Positions 13,343-21,943 of a stretch of DNA of 26,115 bases are shown in pieces. Position 1 is the first letter of the stretch, and each line of letters begins with the position of its first letter. The notes under the pieces are model-generated. The model ran no database searches. It saw only the letters and a list, made by a program, of their open reading frames with translations, and had not been told where the DNA came from. The stretch is from Ruminococcus sp. CAG:403 (lineage in GTDB: Bacteria > Bacillota > Clostridia > Oscillospirales > Ruminococcaceae): assembly GCA_000437255.1 (NCBI GenBank), contig FR899082.1:1-26115 (forward strand), written 5' to 3'. The position numbers and the translations under genes were made by a program.

Positions 13343-14656
13343 TTATTGGGTATAGCCGTTCAAAGAAAATTGCTTCATTAAGTACGGAAAATCTCGATAA
13401 GCATAATCTGCATCAACATTTCCGTCAATGCCGGGAACCCGGGATGTACTCGAATACTGCCACATTCCATAGTAGGAACGAGTAAAACTTGGCTTTGATA
13501 CATTAAAATGTGCAGCCCAGACATCATACTTCTCAAAAACGGTATCGGTAAACATGTCATTTAAAAAGCTAACATAACTATACACACTGACATAATAGCC
13601 TTCTTTTTCCATAGTCGAACAAAATGCTTCTGCGATTGCAGATGCCTGTTCCCGACTCAGCTTTGCCTGTTTTTCATATTCCATATCAAACACAACCGGA
13701 TATTCAAACTGATAACCCTTTATCACAGAAAGGAATGCTTTTGCTTCTAATACCGCATCTTCTGGTGTCAAGGCATAACTAAACCAGTATGCACCGCAGT
13801 CTATACCAGCTGCTCTTGCATTCTGCATGTTAATATCAAAATAAGGATCTTCCTGGGAAGCATACTTTCCATACCCTGCACGGATAATGGCAAAATCCAC
13901 ATTGCCTTCCTTTTTAACCTTGTCCCAATTGACATAACTTTGATACATAGAGACATCGATTCCACGTGCGACTACATCAGACGGCAGTGTTACTCCTGTC
14001 GTTGTTGTCGCTGCTGTAGTGGTGACAGCAGGAACTGTGGTAGTAGTTACCGTTGTTGTTGTCCGTTCTGTTGTTGTCTGTGAAACTGGTGCAGGTGTAG
14101 TCACGACCGGAACGGTTGTCTCCAGACTAGTTGGCGTTGTTTCCGTTGGAACAGAAACCGGAATGGTTGTTTCCGCTGAAACAAAAGTCGTTGTCGTTTC
14201 GGTTTCAGAAGAATCCGTTGTGACAGGCATTGTCGTAGTTGCCTGAATCGGAAGTTCTACCGTGATGTTTCCAACCGCAACTTCCGCAGAAATGGTCAGC
14301 AATGCGGTTGCATCTGCAATTGTAACCCAGCCATCCTTATCATAATCCAGGGTATCCTTCCATAAAGCAGTCGCTTCCAGCTCATTTCCTACTGAAAGTT
14401 CCGCATAATAAGTCAAAGCAATGGTGGACAAATTCAGATAAAAACCGCTTGCCTGCTCCGGATCTGCCTGCAACAAGATGGTATCATCCATCAAAGAAGC
14501 TTCCACACCAATCCAAGCATCCGAAACCAGTTCTTCCGCGCCAGCGTCTACTTCCTCAATTTGTTCTTCTGCGAATACCGGCATACTGCAAAGCACCTGC
14601 ATTCCAATGGATGCAGCGAGCAGAATGCCTAACGTTTTTTTCATTCGTTGTATCAC
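13343..14656 (-). CDS. Secreted GH25 lysozyme with dockerin-like segment and Thr-rich linker
   Basis: 437 residues. Signal peptide with basic MIQRMKKT, hydrophobic core and a likely cut after VFAE (~30). Residues 101-130 (DYDKDGWVTIADATALLTISAEVAVGN) form a dockerin-type Ca2+ loop and helix; residues 62-91 look like a degenerate copy ending in AELSVGN. A Thr/Pro/Val linker (139-222) precedes a C-terminal GH25 muramidase: RGIDVSMYQ (Asp234), IIRAGYG, catalytic VVFDMEYE (Asp324, Glu326), AAHFN and MWQYSS. It would cleave peptidoglycan outside the cell. The GTG start at 14656 has AAAGGA 7 bases upstream; ATG 14644 is an alternative. Own promoter and terminator. Confidence 0.93.
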   Translation of the reverse strand: MIQRMKKTLGILLAASIGMQVLCSMPVFAEEQIEEVDAGAEELVSDAWIGVEASLMDDTILLQADPEQASGFYLNLSTIALTYYAELSVGNELEATALWKDTLDYDKDGWVTIADATALLTISAEVAVGNITVELPIQATTTMPVTTDSSETETTTTFVSAETTIPVSVPTETTPTSLETTVPVVTTPAPVSQTTTERTTTTVTTTTVPAVTTTAATTTTGVTLPSDVVARGIDVSMYQSYVNWDKVKKEGNVDFAIIRAGYGKYASQEDPYFDINMQNARAAGIDCGAYWFSYALTPEDAVLEAKAFLSVIKGYQFEYPVVFDMEYEKQAKLSREQASAIAEAFCSTMEKEGYYVSVYSYVSFLNDMFTDTVFEKYDVWAAHFNVSKPSFTRSYYGMWQYSSTSRVPGIDGNVDADYAYRDFPYLMKQFSLNGYTQ

Positions 14657-14685
14657 ACTCTCATCCTTTCATTTGATTGTGTTCC

Positions 14686-14707
14686 AAAATGCAGAACCCT
14701 GCATTTT
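14686..14707 (-). other. Hairpin in the 5' UTR of the lysozyme gene
   Basis: AAAATGCAG (14686-14694) pairs with CTGCATTTT (14699-14707) around a 4-base loop. It lies between the promoter and the start codon and has no separate T-run, so it may stabilise or fold the mRNA leader. Function unknown. Confidence 0.4.
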
Positions 14708-14732
14708 TCCATTCGAATTATGCCACTTTTTT

Positions 14733-14761
14733 ATTATAGCACATCTTTTCCGTTTTGTACA
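14733..14761 (-). promoter_or_regulatory. Extended -10 promoter of the lysozyme gene
   Basis: TGCTATAAT (TATAAT at 14738-14733, minus) is an extended -10, with TGTACA at 14761-14756 as a poor -35 at 17 bp. Transcription would begin about 14726. Confidence 0.65.
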
Positions 14762-14824
14762 GTATTTTCCAACTTTTTTTGCAAAAATTATACACTTGTT
14801 AAAATTCCAGGATGCAGTAGACCC

Positions 14825-15340
14825 TTACAGATTAGATTTCCGATACTTTAAAATCCGTGGAAGCGCTTCCTGTACACAGGTTAATACCGATTCATTCGGT
14901 GTAAATAGGATTCTTGTCTGCCCGTATTCTTCGGTCTCCAAATCTGCATAATAGGTTCCCAGTTCTGCATCTGCTCCAATGCATAACACGGTTGTTGCCT
15001 GATCGCTGATGGGTTCCGCCTCTTCTTCCTTTCCAAACGCCGTGAATTTTCCAATTTCTACGGAAATCAGCCGGCTTCTCTTTCGCTTGGCGATGACTTT
15101 ATCAATATCCAGTTCATCATTCGTAACAATATACTCATATTCTACATTTTGGCTGGTAAACAAATAATACGCACCGTAAATGGCGACAATTGTCAGCACC
15201 AAAATCAGCGGCCCAGTAAAACGAACCAAAAAAATAGTCCCTGCACAGATTAAAAGAGCGGCAATTAAAATCAATGCCTTTCTTCCCTGATCCTGAGAAG
15301 TCGGCGCTTTTTTGACCAAATATTCTGCATAAGAATCCAT
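14825..15340 (-). CDS. Two-TM membrane protein, DUF6106-like
   Basis: A 171-residue protein starting MDSYAEYLVKKAPTSQDQG, with two adjacent membrane helices (ALILIAALLICAGTIFLV and PLILVLTIVAIYGAYYLF) and a C-terminal soluble domain of about 110 residues rich in beta strands (YEYIVTNDELDIDKVIAKRKR, like a bacterial PH-type fold). The organisation resembles a conserved Firmicute family I recall as DUF6106; function is unknown. The start at 15340 has GGAGG 10 bases upstream; an upstream extension of 40 codons lies over the promoter region. It is divergent from the pheST T-box transcript. Confidence 0.85.
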   Translation of the reverse strand: MDSYAEYLVKKAPTSQDQGRKALILIAALLICAGTIFLVRFTGPLILVLTIVAIYGAYYLFTSQNVEYEYIVTNDELDIDKVIAKRKRSRLISVEIGKFTAFGKEEEAEPISDQATTVLCIGADAELGTYYADLETEEYGQTRILFTPNESVLTCVQEALPRILKYRKSNL

Positions 15341-15431
15341 ATGATAAAATCCTCCATTTTCGTGAATGCTCCGGCTGAAAAGACCGGTTATTTTTTCGTT
15401 GCTCCTACCCATCTTGGAAAAAAGTAACCAT

Positions 15432-15460
15432 ATTATAGCATAATTCCAAAAAAATTTCAA
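15432..15460 (-). promoter_or_regulatory. Sigma-A promoter of the two-TM protein gene
   Basis: TTGAAA at 15460-15455 and TGCTATAAT (TATAAT 15437-15432) with a 17-bp spacer. Its -35 is only 8 bp from the -35 of the divergent pheST promoter. Confidence 0.8.
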
Positions 15461-15468
15461 GAAAGCTC

Positions 15469-15497
15469 TTGATTTTTTTTCTGCTTTTTTATATAAT
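15469..15497 (+). promoter_or_regulatory. Sigma-A promoter of the T-box-pheST operon
   Basis: TTGATT at 15469-15474 and TATAAT at 15492-15497, 17-bp spacer. The start at about 15504 leads straight into Stem I of the T-box RNA. Confidence 0.8.
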
Positions 15498-15503
15498 AGA
15501 TAG

Positions 15504-15749
15504 CAGAAACGCTATGACGGAGAGAGTAGGCTGTTTTTACGATTTTCAGAGAACGTGCATCTTGGCTGAAAATGCACCAAATCATAACCTTGCTGAAGTT
15601 CACTCCCGAGCGGTCAGCCAGAACTGCTGGTTGCATAGTAGGGTTGAACGTTGTGCCTTCGTTACAGGCTAGAGAGTGCTGGCTCTTGAAAATAGGTGGT
15701 TTTTACACAAGAATTCGAATCTTGTCCTATTTGAGGGCAGGATTTTTTT
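15504..15749 (+). ncRNA. T-box leader RNA, phenylalanine specific
   Basis: Upstream of pheS, this leader shows T-box parts in order: Stem I with GGAGAGAGTAG, the AGAGAACG apical element, and the 3' side GCTGAAGTTCACTCCCGAGC, where the specifier triplet is TTC (15599-15601), a Phe codon. Then come the AGTAGG/CGTTAC linker and the T-box AATAGGTGGTTTTTACA (15691-15707), whose TGGT can pair with the ACCA end of uncharged tRNA-Phe. The terminator stem 15719-15728 with 15734-15743 and TTTTTTT (15743-15749) follows. Uncharged tRNA-Phe should favour the antiterminator and switch on pheST. Confidence 0.92.
15719..15749 (+). terminator. T-box regulated terminator
   Basis: A 10-bp stem with two G-U pairs (15719-15728, 15734-15743), 5-base loop, run of T. 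Its 5' arm overlaps the region needed by the antiterminator (CTTGTCCTATTT complements AAATAGG with ACAAG). Confidence 0.88.
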
Positions 15750-15805
15750 ATTTCATGCAGCACCTTCTCTTATGCACCATTATCATTTGAAAGGATGAAA
15801 ACACG

Positions 15806-16825
15806 ATGAAAGAACAACTGGAAGCCATGCGCAGCAGTGCGCAAGAGGAACTCAAGGCCTGCAAGGATGCCAGAGAACTGGATGCAGTCCGTGTCAAATA
15901 CCTGGGAAAAAAAGGCGCCATCACCGGTATTTTAAAGCAGATGGGGAAACTGTCCGCTGAAGAACGTCCTGTTATGGGACAGCTCGCCAATACGGTACGT
16001 GCGGACATTGAATCTGCCATCAAAGAAAAGCAAACTGCTTTGCAGGAAGCTGCACTTGCAGAAACGCTCCAGGCAGAAACCATTGATATCACCATGCCGG
16101 GCAAAAAGCAAACACTGGGTAGTCTGCACCCATTGACACAGGTGGAACAGGAAATCAAGGAAATCTTCCTGGGAATGGGATTTGAAGTGGCAGACGGTCC
16201 AGAAGTAGAATATGACTACTATAACTTTGAGGCATTGAATCTTCCGCCGGATCATCCTGCCAGAGATACGCAGGATACTTTCTATGTAACCGATAATATT
16301 TTACTGCGTACCCAGACTTCCTCGGTACAAGTTCATGTAATGGAACAGAAAAAGCCGCCGATTCGTGTCATTGCGCCCGGACGTGTTTATCGTTCGGATG
16401 CTGTAGACGCAACCCACTCCCCGCTCTTCCATCAAATTGAAGGACTAGTTGTAGACAAGGGCATTACCATGGCAGATTTAAAGGGCACACTGGAACTGCT
16501 GATGCAGCGTCTGTACGGCGATGACTGCAAGATTCGTCTGCGCCCGCACCACTTCCCGTTCACAGAACCAAGCGCAGAAGTAGATGTTATGTGCTTCAAC
16601 TGCTATGGAAAAGGCTGCCGCCTTTGTAAGAATGAAGGATATATTGAACTGCTGGGCGCTGGTATGGTGCATCCAAAGGTATTGGAAGGCTGCGGCATTG
16701 ACAGTTCTGTTTATTCCGGATTTGCCTTTGGTCTCGGACTGGAACGAATTGTTATGCGTCGGTACAACATTCAGGATATGCGGCTTTTGTTTGAGAACGA
16801 TTACCGGTTCCTGACACAATTCTAA
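15806..16825 (+). CDS. pheS: Phenylalanine--tRNA ligase alpha subunit
   Basis: A 339-residue PheS of normal length. It has an N-terminal coiled-coil arm for tRNA (about 1-85), then the class II catalytic core: [29 protein letters not shown] (motif 1 and ATP side), [21 protein letters not shown] (motif 2) and [18 protein letters not shown] (motif 3). Together with PheT it forms an alpha2-beta2 enzyme charging tRNA-Phe. The start has AAAGGATG 8 bases upstream. It is controlled by the T-box leader. Confidence 0.98.
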   Translation: MKEQLEAMRSSAQEELKACKDARELDAVRVKYLGKKGAITGILKQMGKLSAEERPVMGQLANTVRADIESAIKEKQTALQEAALAETLQAETIDITMPGKKQTLGSLHPLTQVEQEIKEIFLGMGFEVADGPEVEYDYYNFEALNLPPDHPARDTQDTFYVTDNILLRTQTSSVQVHVMEQKKPPIRVIAPGRVYRSDAVDATHSPLFHQIEGLVVDKGITMADLKGTLELLMQRLYGDDCKIRLRPHHFPFTEPSAEVDVMCFNCYGKGCRLCKNEGYIELLGAGMVHPKVLEGCGIDSSVYSGFAFGLGLERIVMRRYNIQDMRLLFENDYRFLTQF

Positions 16826-16842
16826 AAGGGAGGATTCGTACA

Positions 16843-19239
16843 ATGAATTTATCTATGAAATGGCTTTCTGATTACATCAAAAAAGATTTTTCTGTAAAAG
16901 ACTTCTGCGCCGGCATGACCATGAGCGGTTCAAAAGTAGAATGCTATACAGAAGAAGGCGCTGAAATTCAAAATGTTGTGGTCGGAAAACTGCTGTCTGT
17001 TACACCACATGAAAACTCTGATCACCTTGTGATTTGTCAGGTAGACGTGGGACAAGAAGCTCCTATCCAAATTGTAACAGGTGCACCAAATGTAAAAGCA
17101 GGTGATATTGTTCCCGTTGCACTTTCCGGCGCAACGTTGCCAGGCGGCATTAAAATCAAGAAGGGCAAGCTGCGTGGCGTAGAAAGTAACGGCATGCTTT
17201 GCTCGCTTGGAGAACTGGGCTTAACTGTGAATGATTTTCCGTATGCAATTGCAGACGGCATTTTCCTGATGGAAGAAGATTGCAAAATCGGCGAGGATAT
17301 TCACACCGCAATTGGTCTGAACGATACCTCCGTGGAATTTGAAATCACCTCTAACCGTCCGGACTGTCTGTCTGTCGTAGGTCTTGCACGGGAAGCAGCT
17401 GTTACATTCCAAACTCCGCTGGTTTTACCCGAACCCAAGTTCAATGGCATTGCAGAAGAAATCTCCGATCTTTTAAAAGTAGATGTTCACAATACAACAC
17501 TCTGCCCCCGTTATGCAGCAGGTATTGTAAAGAATGTAAAGATTGGCCCGTCTCCTCGCTGGATGCGGGAACGACTCCGTGCCAGCGGCGTGCGTCCAAT
17601 CAATAACCTGGTAGATATCACCAATTATGTTATGCTGGAATATGGTCAGCCGATGCATGCATTTGACCTTCGCTACGTCAGCGGTCAGCATATTCATGTT
17701 CGAAATGCACAGGAAGGTGAATCCATCACCACCCTGGACGGCGTAGAGCGCAGCCTTTCTCCGGAGATGCTGGTCATTGCAGACGAAGAAAAACCAATTG
17801 CAGTTGCTGGTGTTATGGGCGGTGAATACAGCGGTATTATGGAAGATACCACAACAGTTGTTTTCGAATCCGCTTATTTTGAACCCGTACAGGTGCGCCG
17901 CACGGCAAAGAAGCTTGGCATGCGTACCGATGCATCGGCTCGATATGAAAAGGGGCTGGATCCGCTTGGATGCCTGCGCACTCTGCATCGTGCATTCGAA
18001 TTGGTAGAATTGCTGGGAGCCGGTGAACCCGTTCGCACCCACTTGGATATCAACAATGTACCGGATATCACCCATGCTATCCCATTCAATCCGGAATGGA
18101 TCAACCATTTTCTGGGCACTGAAATTCCAGAAGAAGAAATGCGTACTACTTTAAAGGCATTGGAAATTGAAGTCAATGAAACCACCTGCATTCCGCCCAG
18201 CTTCCGAATCGATCTGGAACGTCCGGCAGATATTGCAGAAGAAGTAGCTCGTATTTATGGATATAATAATCTGCCATCTACTGTTATCACTGGTGTTGCC
18301 AAGGCACAGTTGACTCCGGAGCAGAAATTCTACCGCAGCATGGAACAGACTGCGGTTGCACTTGGCTGCCATGGCATTTTGACCTATTCCTTTATCAGCC
18401 CCAAATACTATGATAAAATTGGTCTTCCGGCAGACAGCCCGCTGCGTCGTACCGTTACCATTTCCAATCCGCTTGGAGAAGATACCAGCATTATGCGCAC
18501 CACCACGCTGCCGTCCATGCTGGAAGTACTGGCAACCAACTACAAAAACAGAAATCATGCTGTTTCTTTGTATGAACTGGGCAAGGAATACCTGGTAACC
18601 GGGCCGGACACCCTGCCGAAGGAACCCAACCGCTTTACGCTCGGCATGTATGGTGATGGCGTGGATTTCTACACCATCAAGGGCATTATAGAAGCTCTGC
18701 TCAAAGAACTGCACATTGAAAATTGTGCTTATAAGCGCTGTGACACCGATTCCACCTTCCCGGAAACCTGTGCGCTGCACCCCGGCAGAAGTGCTGTCAT
18801 TTTCTGCGGAGAAACCGCAATCGGTTATCTGGGCGAACTGCATCCTACGGTACAGCAAACCTATGGATTCGGCACCAAAGTATACGTTGCAAAGCTGAAT
18901 GCTGCTGAACTGGTGGCATTTGCCAACACAGAAATCACCTACCATCCATTGCCGAAATTCCCTGCTACTACAAGAGATTTGAGCTTGCTCTGTGAAGATG
19001 CTCTGCCAGTTGCAGAGATGGAAGCTGCAATCAAACAAGGCGTTGGCTCCATTCTGGAAGATGTTTCCATCTTTGATGTTTATAAAGGAAAGCAAATTGA
19101 AGCTGGAAAGAAGAGCGTTTCCTTCTCCATCCGCATGCGTTCTCATGAAGCAACCTTAACCGATGAACAGGCAGATCGTGCAATGCAGCGTGCTTTGAAA
19201 GCACTGAATGCCATCGGCGCTCAGCTTCGTGAATCATAA
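16843..19239 (+). CDS. pheT: Phenylalanine--tRNA ligase beta subunit
   Basis: A 798-residue PheT of normal length. The N-terminus MNLSMKWLSDYIKKDF is followed by the EMAP/OB tRNA-binding domain (about 40-150, HPxENSDHL-type signature), the B3/B4 editing domain (EITSNRPDCLSVVGLARE, VMGGEYSGI), B5, the catalytic-like core, and a C-terminal FDX-ACB anticodon-binding domain (YHPLPKFPATTRDLSL to the end). GGGAGG precedes the start, 17 bases after pheS, so the two are co-translated. Confidence 0.98.
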   Translation: MNLSMKWLSDYIKKDFSVKDFCAGMTMSGSKVECYTEEGAEIQNVVVGKLLSVTPHENSDHLVICQVDVGQEAPIQIVTGAPNVKAGDIVPVALSGATLPGGIKIKKGKLRGVESNGMLCSLGELGLTVNDFPYAIADGIFLMEEDCKIGEDIHTAIGLNDTSVEFEITSNRPDCLSVVGLAREAAVTFQTPLVLPEPKFNGIAEEISDLLKVDVHNTTLCPRYAAGIVKNVKIGPSPRWMRERLRASGVRPINNLVDITNYVMLEYGQPMHAFDLRYVSGQHIHVRNAQEGESITTLDGVERSLSPEMLVIADEEKPIAVAGVMGGEYSGIMEDTTTVVFESAYFEPVQVRRTAKKLGMRTDASARYEKGLDPLGCLRTLHRAFELVELLGAGEPVRTHLDINNVPDITHAIPFNPEWINHFLGTEIPEEEMRTTLKALEIEVNETTCIPPSFRIDLERPADIAEEVARIYGYNNLPSTVITGVAKAQLTPEQKFYRSMEQTAVALGCHGILTYSFISPKYYDKIGLPADSPLRRTVTISNPLGEDTSIMRTTTLPSMLEVLATNYKNRNHAVSLYELGKEYLVTGPDTLPKEPNRFTLGMYGDGVDFYTIKGIIEALLKELHIENCAYKRCDTDSTFPETCALHPGRSAVIFCGETAIGYLGELHPTVQQTYGFGTKVYVAKLNAAELVAFANTEITYHPLPKFPATTRDLSLLCEDALPVAEMEAAIKQGVGSILEDVSIFDVYKGKQIEAGKKSVSFSIRMRSHEATLTDEQADRAMQRALKALNAIGAQLRES

Positions 19240-19253
19240 GGGAGTTAGTCACC

Positions 19254-19592
19254 ATGAAAAAGAAACAAGTTGAAACCGCCAAAACCAAGGAACCCAAAAA
19301 ATCTGTTCCATCGTCTGCAAAAAAGAAAAAACAGCGCACTGCAAAAGAGGACTCGGCTTTGGTATTGGCAATTCTGGCAATTGCATTTGCAGTTTTGGCC
19401 GTATTATCTGCACTCTTTCTGCCAACCGCTTTACAGCTTGCTACCTTGCTGCTGGGATGCATTGGCGTCCTCTGCGGATTTGGTTCCCTGATGTTCGGAA
19501 AAACAGGCACCGTACTTTCCGTACTTTCTATCCTCATTGGATTTGCCTGCATTCTTCTATACGTCATCGCAACCCGTCTTTCTCAAGGATAA
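19254..19592 (+). CDS. Small Lys-rich membrane protein of unknown function
   Basis: 112 residues. A strongly basic N-terminus (MKKKQVETAKTKEPKKSV..., residues 1-31) is followed by three hydrophobic helices (about 34-57, 60-82, 85-107). No known motif is seen. GGGAG lies upstream, 14 bases after pheT, so it is likely read through from the same operon. Positively charged cytosolic tail with a membrane bundle; function not inferred. Confidence 0.75.
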   Translation: MKKKQVETAKTKEPKKSVPSSAKKKKQRTAKEDSALVLAILAIAFAVLAVLSALFLPTALQLATLLLGCIGVLCGFGSLMFGKTGTVLSVLSILIGFACILLYVIATRLSQG

Positions 19593-19612
19593 ACAACATT
19601 CCCCATAAAACA

Positions 19613-19655
19613 AAAGCACCTGTATCAATTCTTTCCAATTGATACAGGTGCTTTT
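19613..19655. terminator. Bidirectional terminator between the pheST operon and histidine kinase
   Basis: An 18-bp perfect stem (19613-19630, 19637-19654) with a 6-base loop and T-runs on both strands. It ends the pheST transcript and the convergent kinase transcript. Confidence 0.93.
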
Positions 19656-19670
19656 TCTATGCAAGGACAT

Positions 19671-20978
19671 CTATTCTCTTCTCAGCATAACCTTTGCCCG
19701 GAACACACCATCTTCATGCTCAAAGCTGCATCCGCCGCCGTTCTTCTCTGCGATCCGCCGAACCGATCGAATTCCGATGCCTGCTTCCTTTCGCTTGGCA
19801 GATTGAAAAACGCCATCTTTTTCTACAACGTCCCCCTCAAACGCATTTTCCAGACAGATCAGCAGAATACGTTCTGCATGAATATGTACATCAACTCGGA
19901 TGTATCGTTTGGCAGGATCTGTCCGCAGACTGGCTTCCAATGCATTTTCCAATAAATTGGCCAACACAATACACATTTCCATCTCATCAAATGGAATTTC
20001 TTTCGGAAGTGCGATTTTGGCAAGAAACGGGATATGCTGTTCCCTTGCAAGCGCACAATAATGCCCTACCACTCCATCCGCAGCACAATTTTCGGAAAAT
20101 ATCATATCCAGGCTTGGAATACGATCTTGTGCTTTTGCAAGATACTGCTTCAGTTCTTCCCACGCTTCCCGATCCGCCATTGCAGAAAGCTGTGTGAAAT
20201 GATGCCGCAAATCATGTTTTGCCTGCCGAATCTCTTCTATTACTGTACAGAGATTGTCATACTGCACCTTTTGCATTTCCAGGAATGCTTTTTCCTTTTC
20301 CAAATTCGCTGTTTTGTTCAGACTCGTTGCCATCAGATAGAATAAAAAATAAAGCAATCCCAACATCAAAAGCAGCATGATGTGAATGAAAATACTGTCT
20401 TTCAACGTCTGTTCCACATACAAGACATTCCCCTGCTTCGGTACCATAAATAAGTTAAACACGATGTATACCACTGGCAAAATCCAAAAAAAGTACCATG
20501 TTTGTGCCATGTTTTCATTCTCTATCAGCTTTTTGACCGGACGAATAGCTGGATAACAGGCAATCGCAGTGAATCCCCAGCACAGCAGATTATCAATAAT
20601 CGCTGCCCGCATACAAAAATACAAGTTGTTTTCCGCTTGCAGCGCACCATCAACGGCACCAGAAATTCGATAGATGCAAACCCACACGGCACATATGGCA
20701 AGAAATATATTGCCCGATTTCCAAATAGAAACACGCAGCGTTCGAACGTAAATCCAGGCAGCAATTAAAACCACAATAGGCAGCACAAAAGTGGTACGAA
20801 TCTTTAAAAGCCAACAGCATACGCCGCCTGCTACACATAGTCCAATCATCAATGGTGCAAGTCCTGCAAAAAGCTTTGCAGGACGTACTTTTAAGTATGC
20901 CTTCATGGGCAGATATGCCAGTAAAAGCCCCGGTATTACAACGGTCATTTCTAAAATAGCACGCATCAGATCATTCAT
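19671..20978 (-). CDS. AgrC-like GHKL sensor histidine kinase
   Basis: A 435-residue protein with about six to seven N-terminal membrane helices (10-215) and a cytosolic kinase domain. The H-box KHDLRHHF carries His255; the N-box LANLLENALEA follows at 339-349 and the G-box GIGIRSVRRIAEKNGG at 400-415, matching GHKL kinases of the AgrC/ComD peptide-sensing type. It would phosphorylate the partner response regulator, whose gene overlaps its start by 8 bases. ATG 20978 has GAAAGGA suitably upstream. No AgrD/AgrB-like genes are seen near it. Confidence 0.92.
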   Translation of the reverse strand: MNDLMRAILEMTVVIPGLLLAYLPMKAYLKVRPAKLFAGLAPLMIGLCVAGGVCCWLLKIRTTFVLPIVVLIAAWIYVRTLRVSIWKSGNIFLAICAVWVCIYRISGAVDGALQAENNLYFCMRAAIIDNLLCWGFTAIACYPAIRPVKKLIENENMAQTWYFFWILPVVYIVFNLFMVPKQGNVLYVEQTLKDSIFIHIMLLLMLGLLYFLFYLMATSLNKTANLEKEKAFLEMQKVQYDNLCTVIEEIRQAKHDLRHHFTQLSAMADREAWEELKQYLAKAQDRIPSLDMIFSENCAADGVVGHYCALAREQHIPFLAKIALPKEIPFDEMEMCIVLANLLENALEASLRTDPAKRYIRVDVHIHAERILLICLENAFEGDVVEKDGVFQSAKRKEAGIGIRSVRRIAEKNGGGCSFEHEDGVFRAKVMLRRE

Positions 20979-21696
20979 GTTCCATTTCCTTTCGAAACAG
21001 GAAGTTCATAAACACTTGCCGTGCTTTCTTTAGGAAATCACGGCTTACTCCAACATTTTTTCCATTGGTCATGACAAATACCGATCCATTTAAGTCTACA
21101 GCATGTTCCAAATTCAAAAGCATTCCCCTGCTGCATACAAAAAAGCGATCGTCTTTCTGAATAGCGGCAGAAAATTCACTGAATGGCTGTCGGGTCACAA
21201 CCGTGGTGCCATCTGCCAGCGTAATGAAAATCTGGTGCGCATGATGCTCGGCATAGAGAATATTCTGAAACCGCAGGTTCATGGTTCCGTTTACGGTCTT
21301 TACAGTAAGATACTGATCGGGTCTGCCGATGCGCTGAAGCATTTCCGCAACAGTCTGCTGCAATTCTTCCTCTGTATATGGTTTGACCAGATAATGCATG
21401 GCACGCACCCGAAAGCCCTCCAGCGCATGATCTTCCGAAGTGGTTGTAATCACCAACATGCAGTCCGTATCAAACTGCCGCAACTCCTTTGCTGTTTCAA
21501 TTCCATTTTTGCCTTGCATATAAATATCCAGAAATACAGCGGCAAATGCCTCTTCTCTTGCAGCTGTCAAAAACGCCGCTCCATTGTCAAATTCTGTGAT
21601 GTCCGTATAAATGGAATCCTGTTCCAATTGCGTTTCCAGCTTTTCTCGCAGCTGATTGCGCTCCTGTTCCGCATCATCTACAATTGCAATTCGCAT
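20971..21696 (-). CDS. LytTR-family response regulator (AgrA/ComE-like)
   Basis: A 241-residue regulator. The receiver domain (1-115) has the acidic pair in IVDDAEQE, the phospho-acceptor Asp57 in VFLDIYM, and Lys105 in YLVKPYT. A LytTR DNA-binding domain (about 128-235) follows, with YLTVKTVNGTMNLRFQNILYAEHHAHQI and FVCSRGMLLNLEHAVDL. Such regulators bind pairs of direct repeats upstream of targets. The start at 21696 has GAAAGAGAG upstream; the 15-codon extension lies in the promoter leader. Co-transcribed with the kinase and divergent from the LRR protein gene. Confidence 0.94.
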   Translation of the reverse strand: MRIAIVDDAEQERNQLREKLETQLEQDSIYTDITEFDNGAAFLTAAREEAFAAVFLDIYMQGKNGIETAKELRQFDTDCMLVITTTSEDHALEGFRVRAMHYLVKPYTEEELQQTVAEMLQRIGRPDQYLTVKTVNGTMNLRFQNILYAEHHAHQIFITLADGTTVVTRQPFSEFSAAIQKDDRFFVCSRGMLLNLEHAVDLNGSVFVMTNGKNVGVSRDFLKKARQVFMNFLFRKEMEHE

Positions 21697-21729
21697 GCTT
21701 GCACTCTCTTTCATTTTCTTTTTTATTTT

Positions 21730-21758
21730 ATTATAACACAAAATAGAAAAAAATGCAA
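21730..21758 (-). promoter_or_regulatory. Promoter of the response regulator / kinase operon
   Basis: TTGCAT at 21758-21753 and TATAAT at 21735-21730, spacer 17 bp. The mRNA would start about 21723, only some 27 bases before the ATG. Confidence 0.8.
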
Positions 21759-21817
21759 TGGATTGAACATCTATTCTTACAATTTGTGCTGTTTTTTTAC
21801 TTTTCGTGCCAAACCTA

Positions 21818-21845
21818 TTGCAATTTTATTTCAAATCAGTATAAT
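21818..21845 (+). promoter_or_regulatory. Promoter of the LRR-protein transcript
   Basis: TTGCAA at 21818-21823 and TATAAT at 21840-21845 with a 16-bp spacer. A second TATAAT (21846-21851) follows closely. It drives a leader of about 90 nt holding the short ORF and the large LRR gene. Confidence 0.65.
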
Positions 21846-21880
21846 TATAATAGATGATAAACAAGAAAGGGGTGATGTAG

Positions 21881-21931
21881 ATGTTACAATTTCCCACTTT
21901 ATTCGTTCCATCCAATTCACAATTCTTTTAA
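21881..21931 (+). CDS. Possible 16-residue leader peptide upstream of the LRR gene
   Basis: A short reading frame MLQFPTLFVPSNSQFF preceded by AAAGGGGTGAT (good Shine-Dalgarno) and ending TAA just where the ribosome site AAGGAG (21930-21935) of the next gene begins. Its stop codon overlaps that site, so translation of one could couple with the other. Too short to test by composition; it might simply be an upstream start. No function proposed. Confidence 0.4.
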   Translation: MLQFPTLFVPSNSQFF

Positions 21932-21943
21932 GGAGAACAATCT

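Noticed and set aside
14019..14246. Plus-strand Val-rich protein
   Set aside because: It is the antisense of the Thr-rich linker codons in the lysozyme gene.
18151..19146. 331-residue minus-strand protein within pheT
   Set aside because: Antisense to an intact, conserved pheT with no family resemblance or ribosome site.
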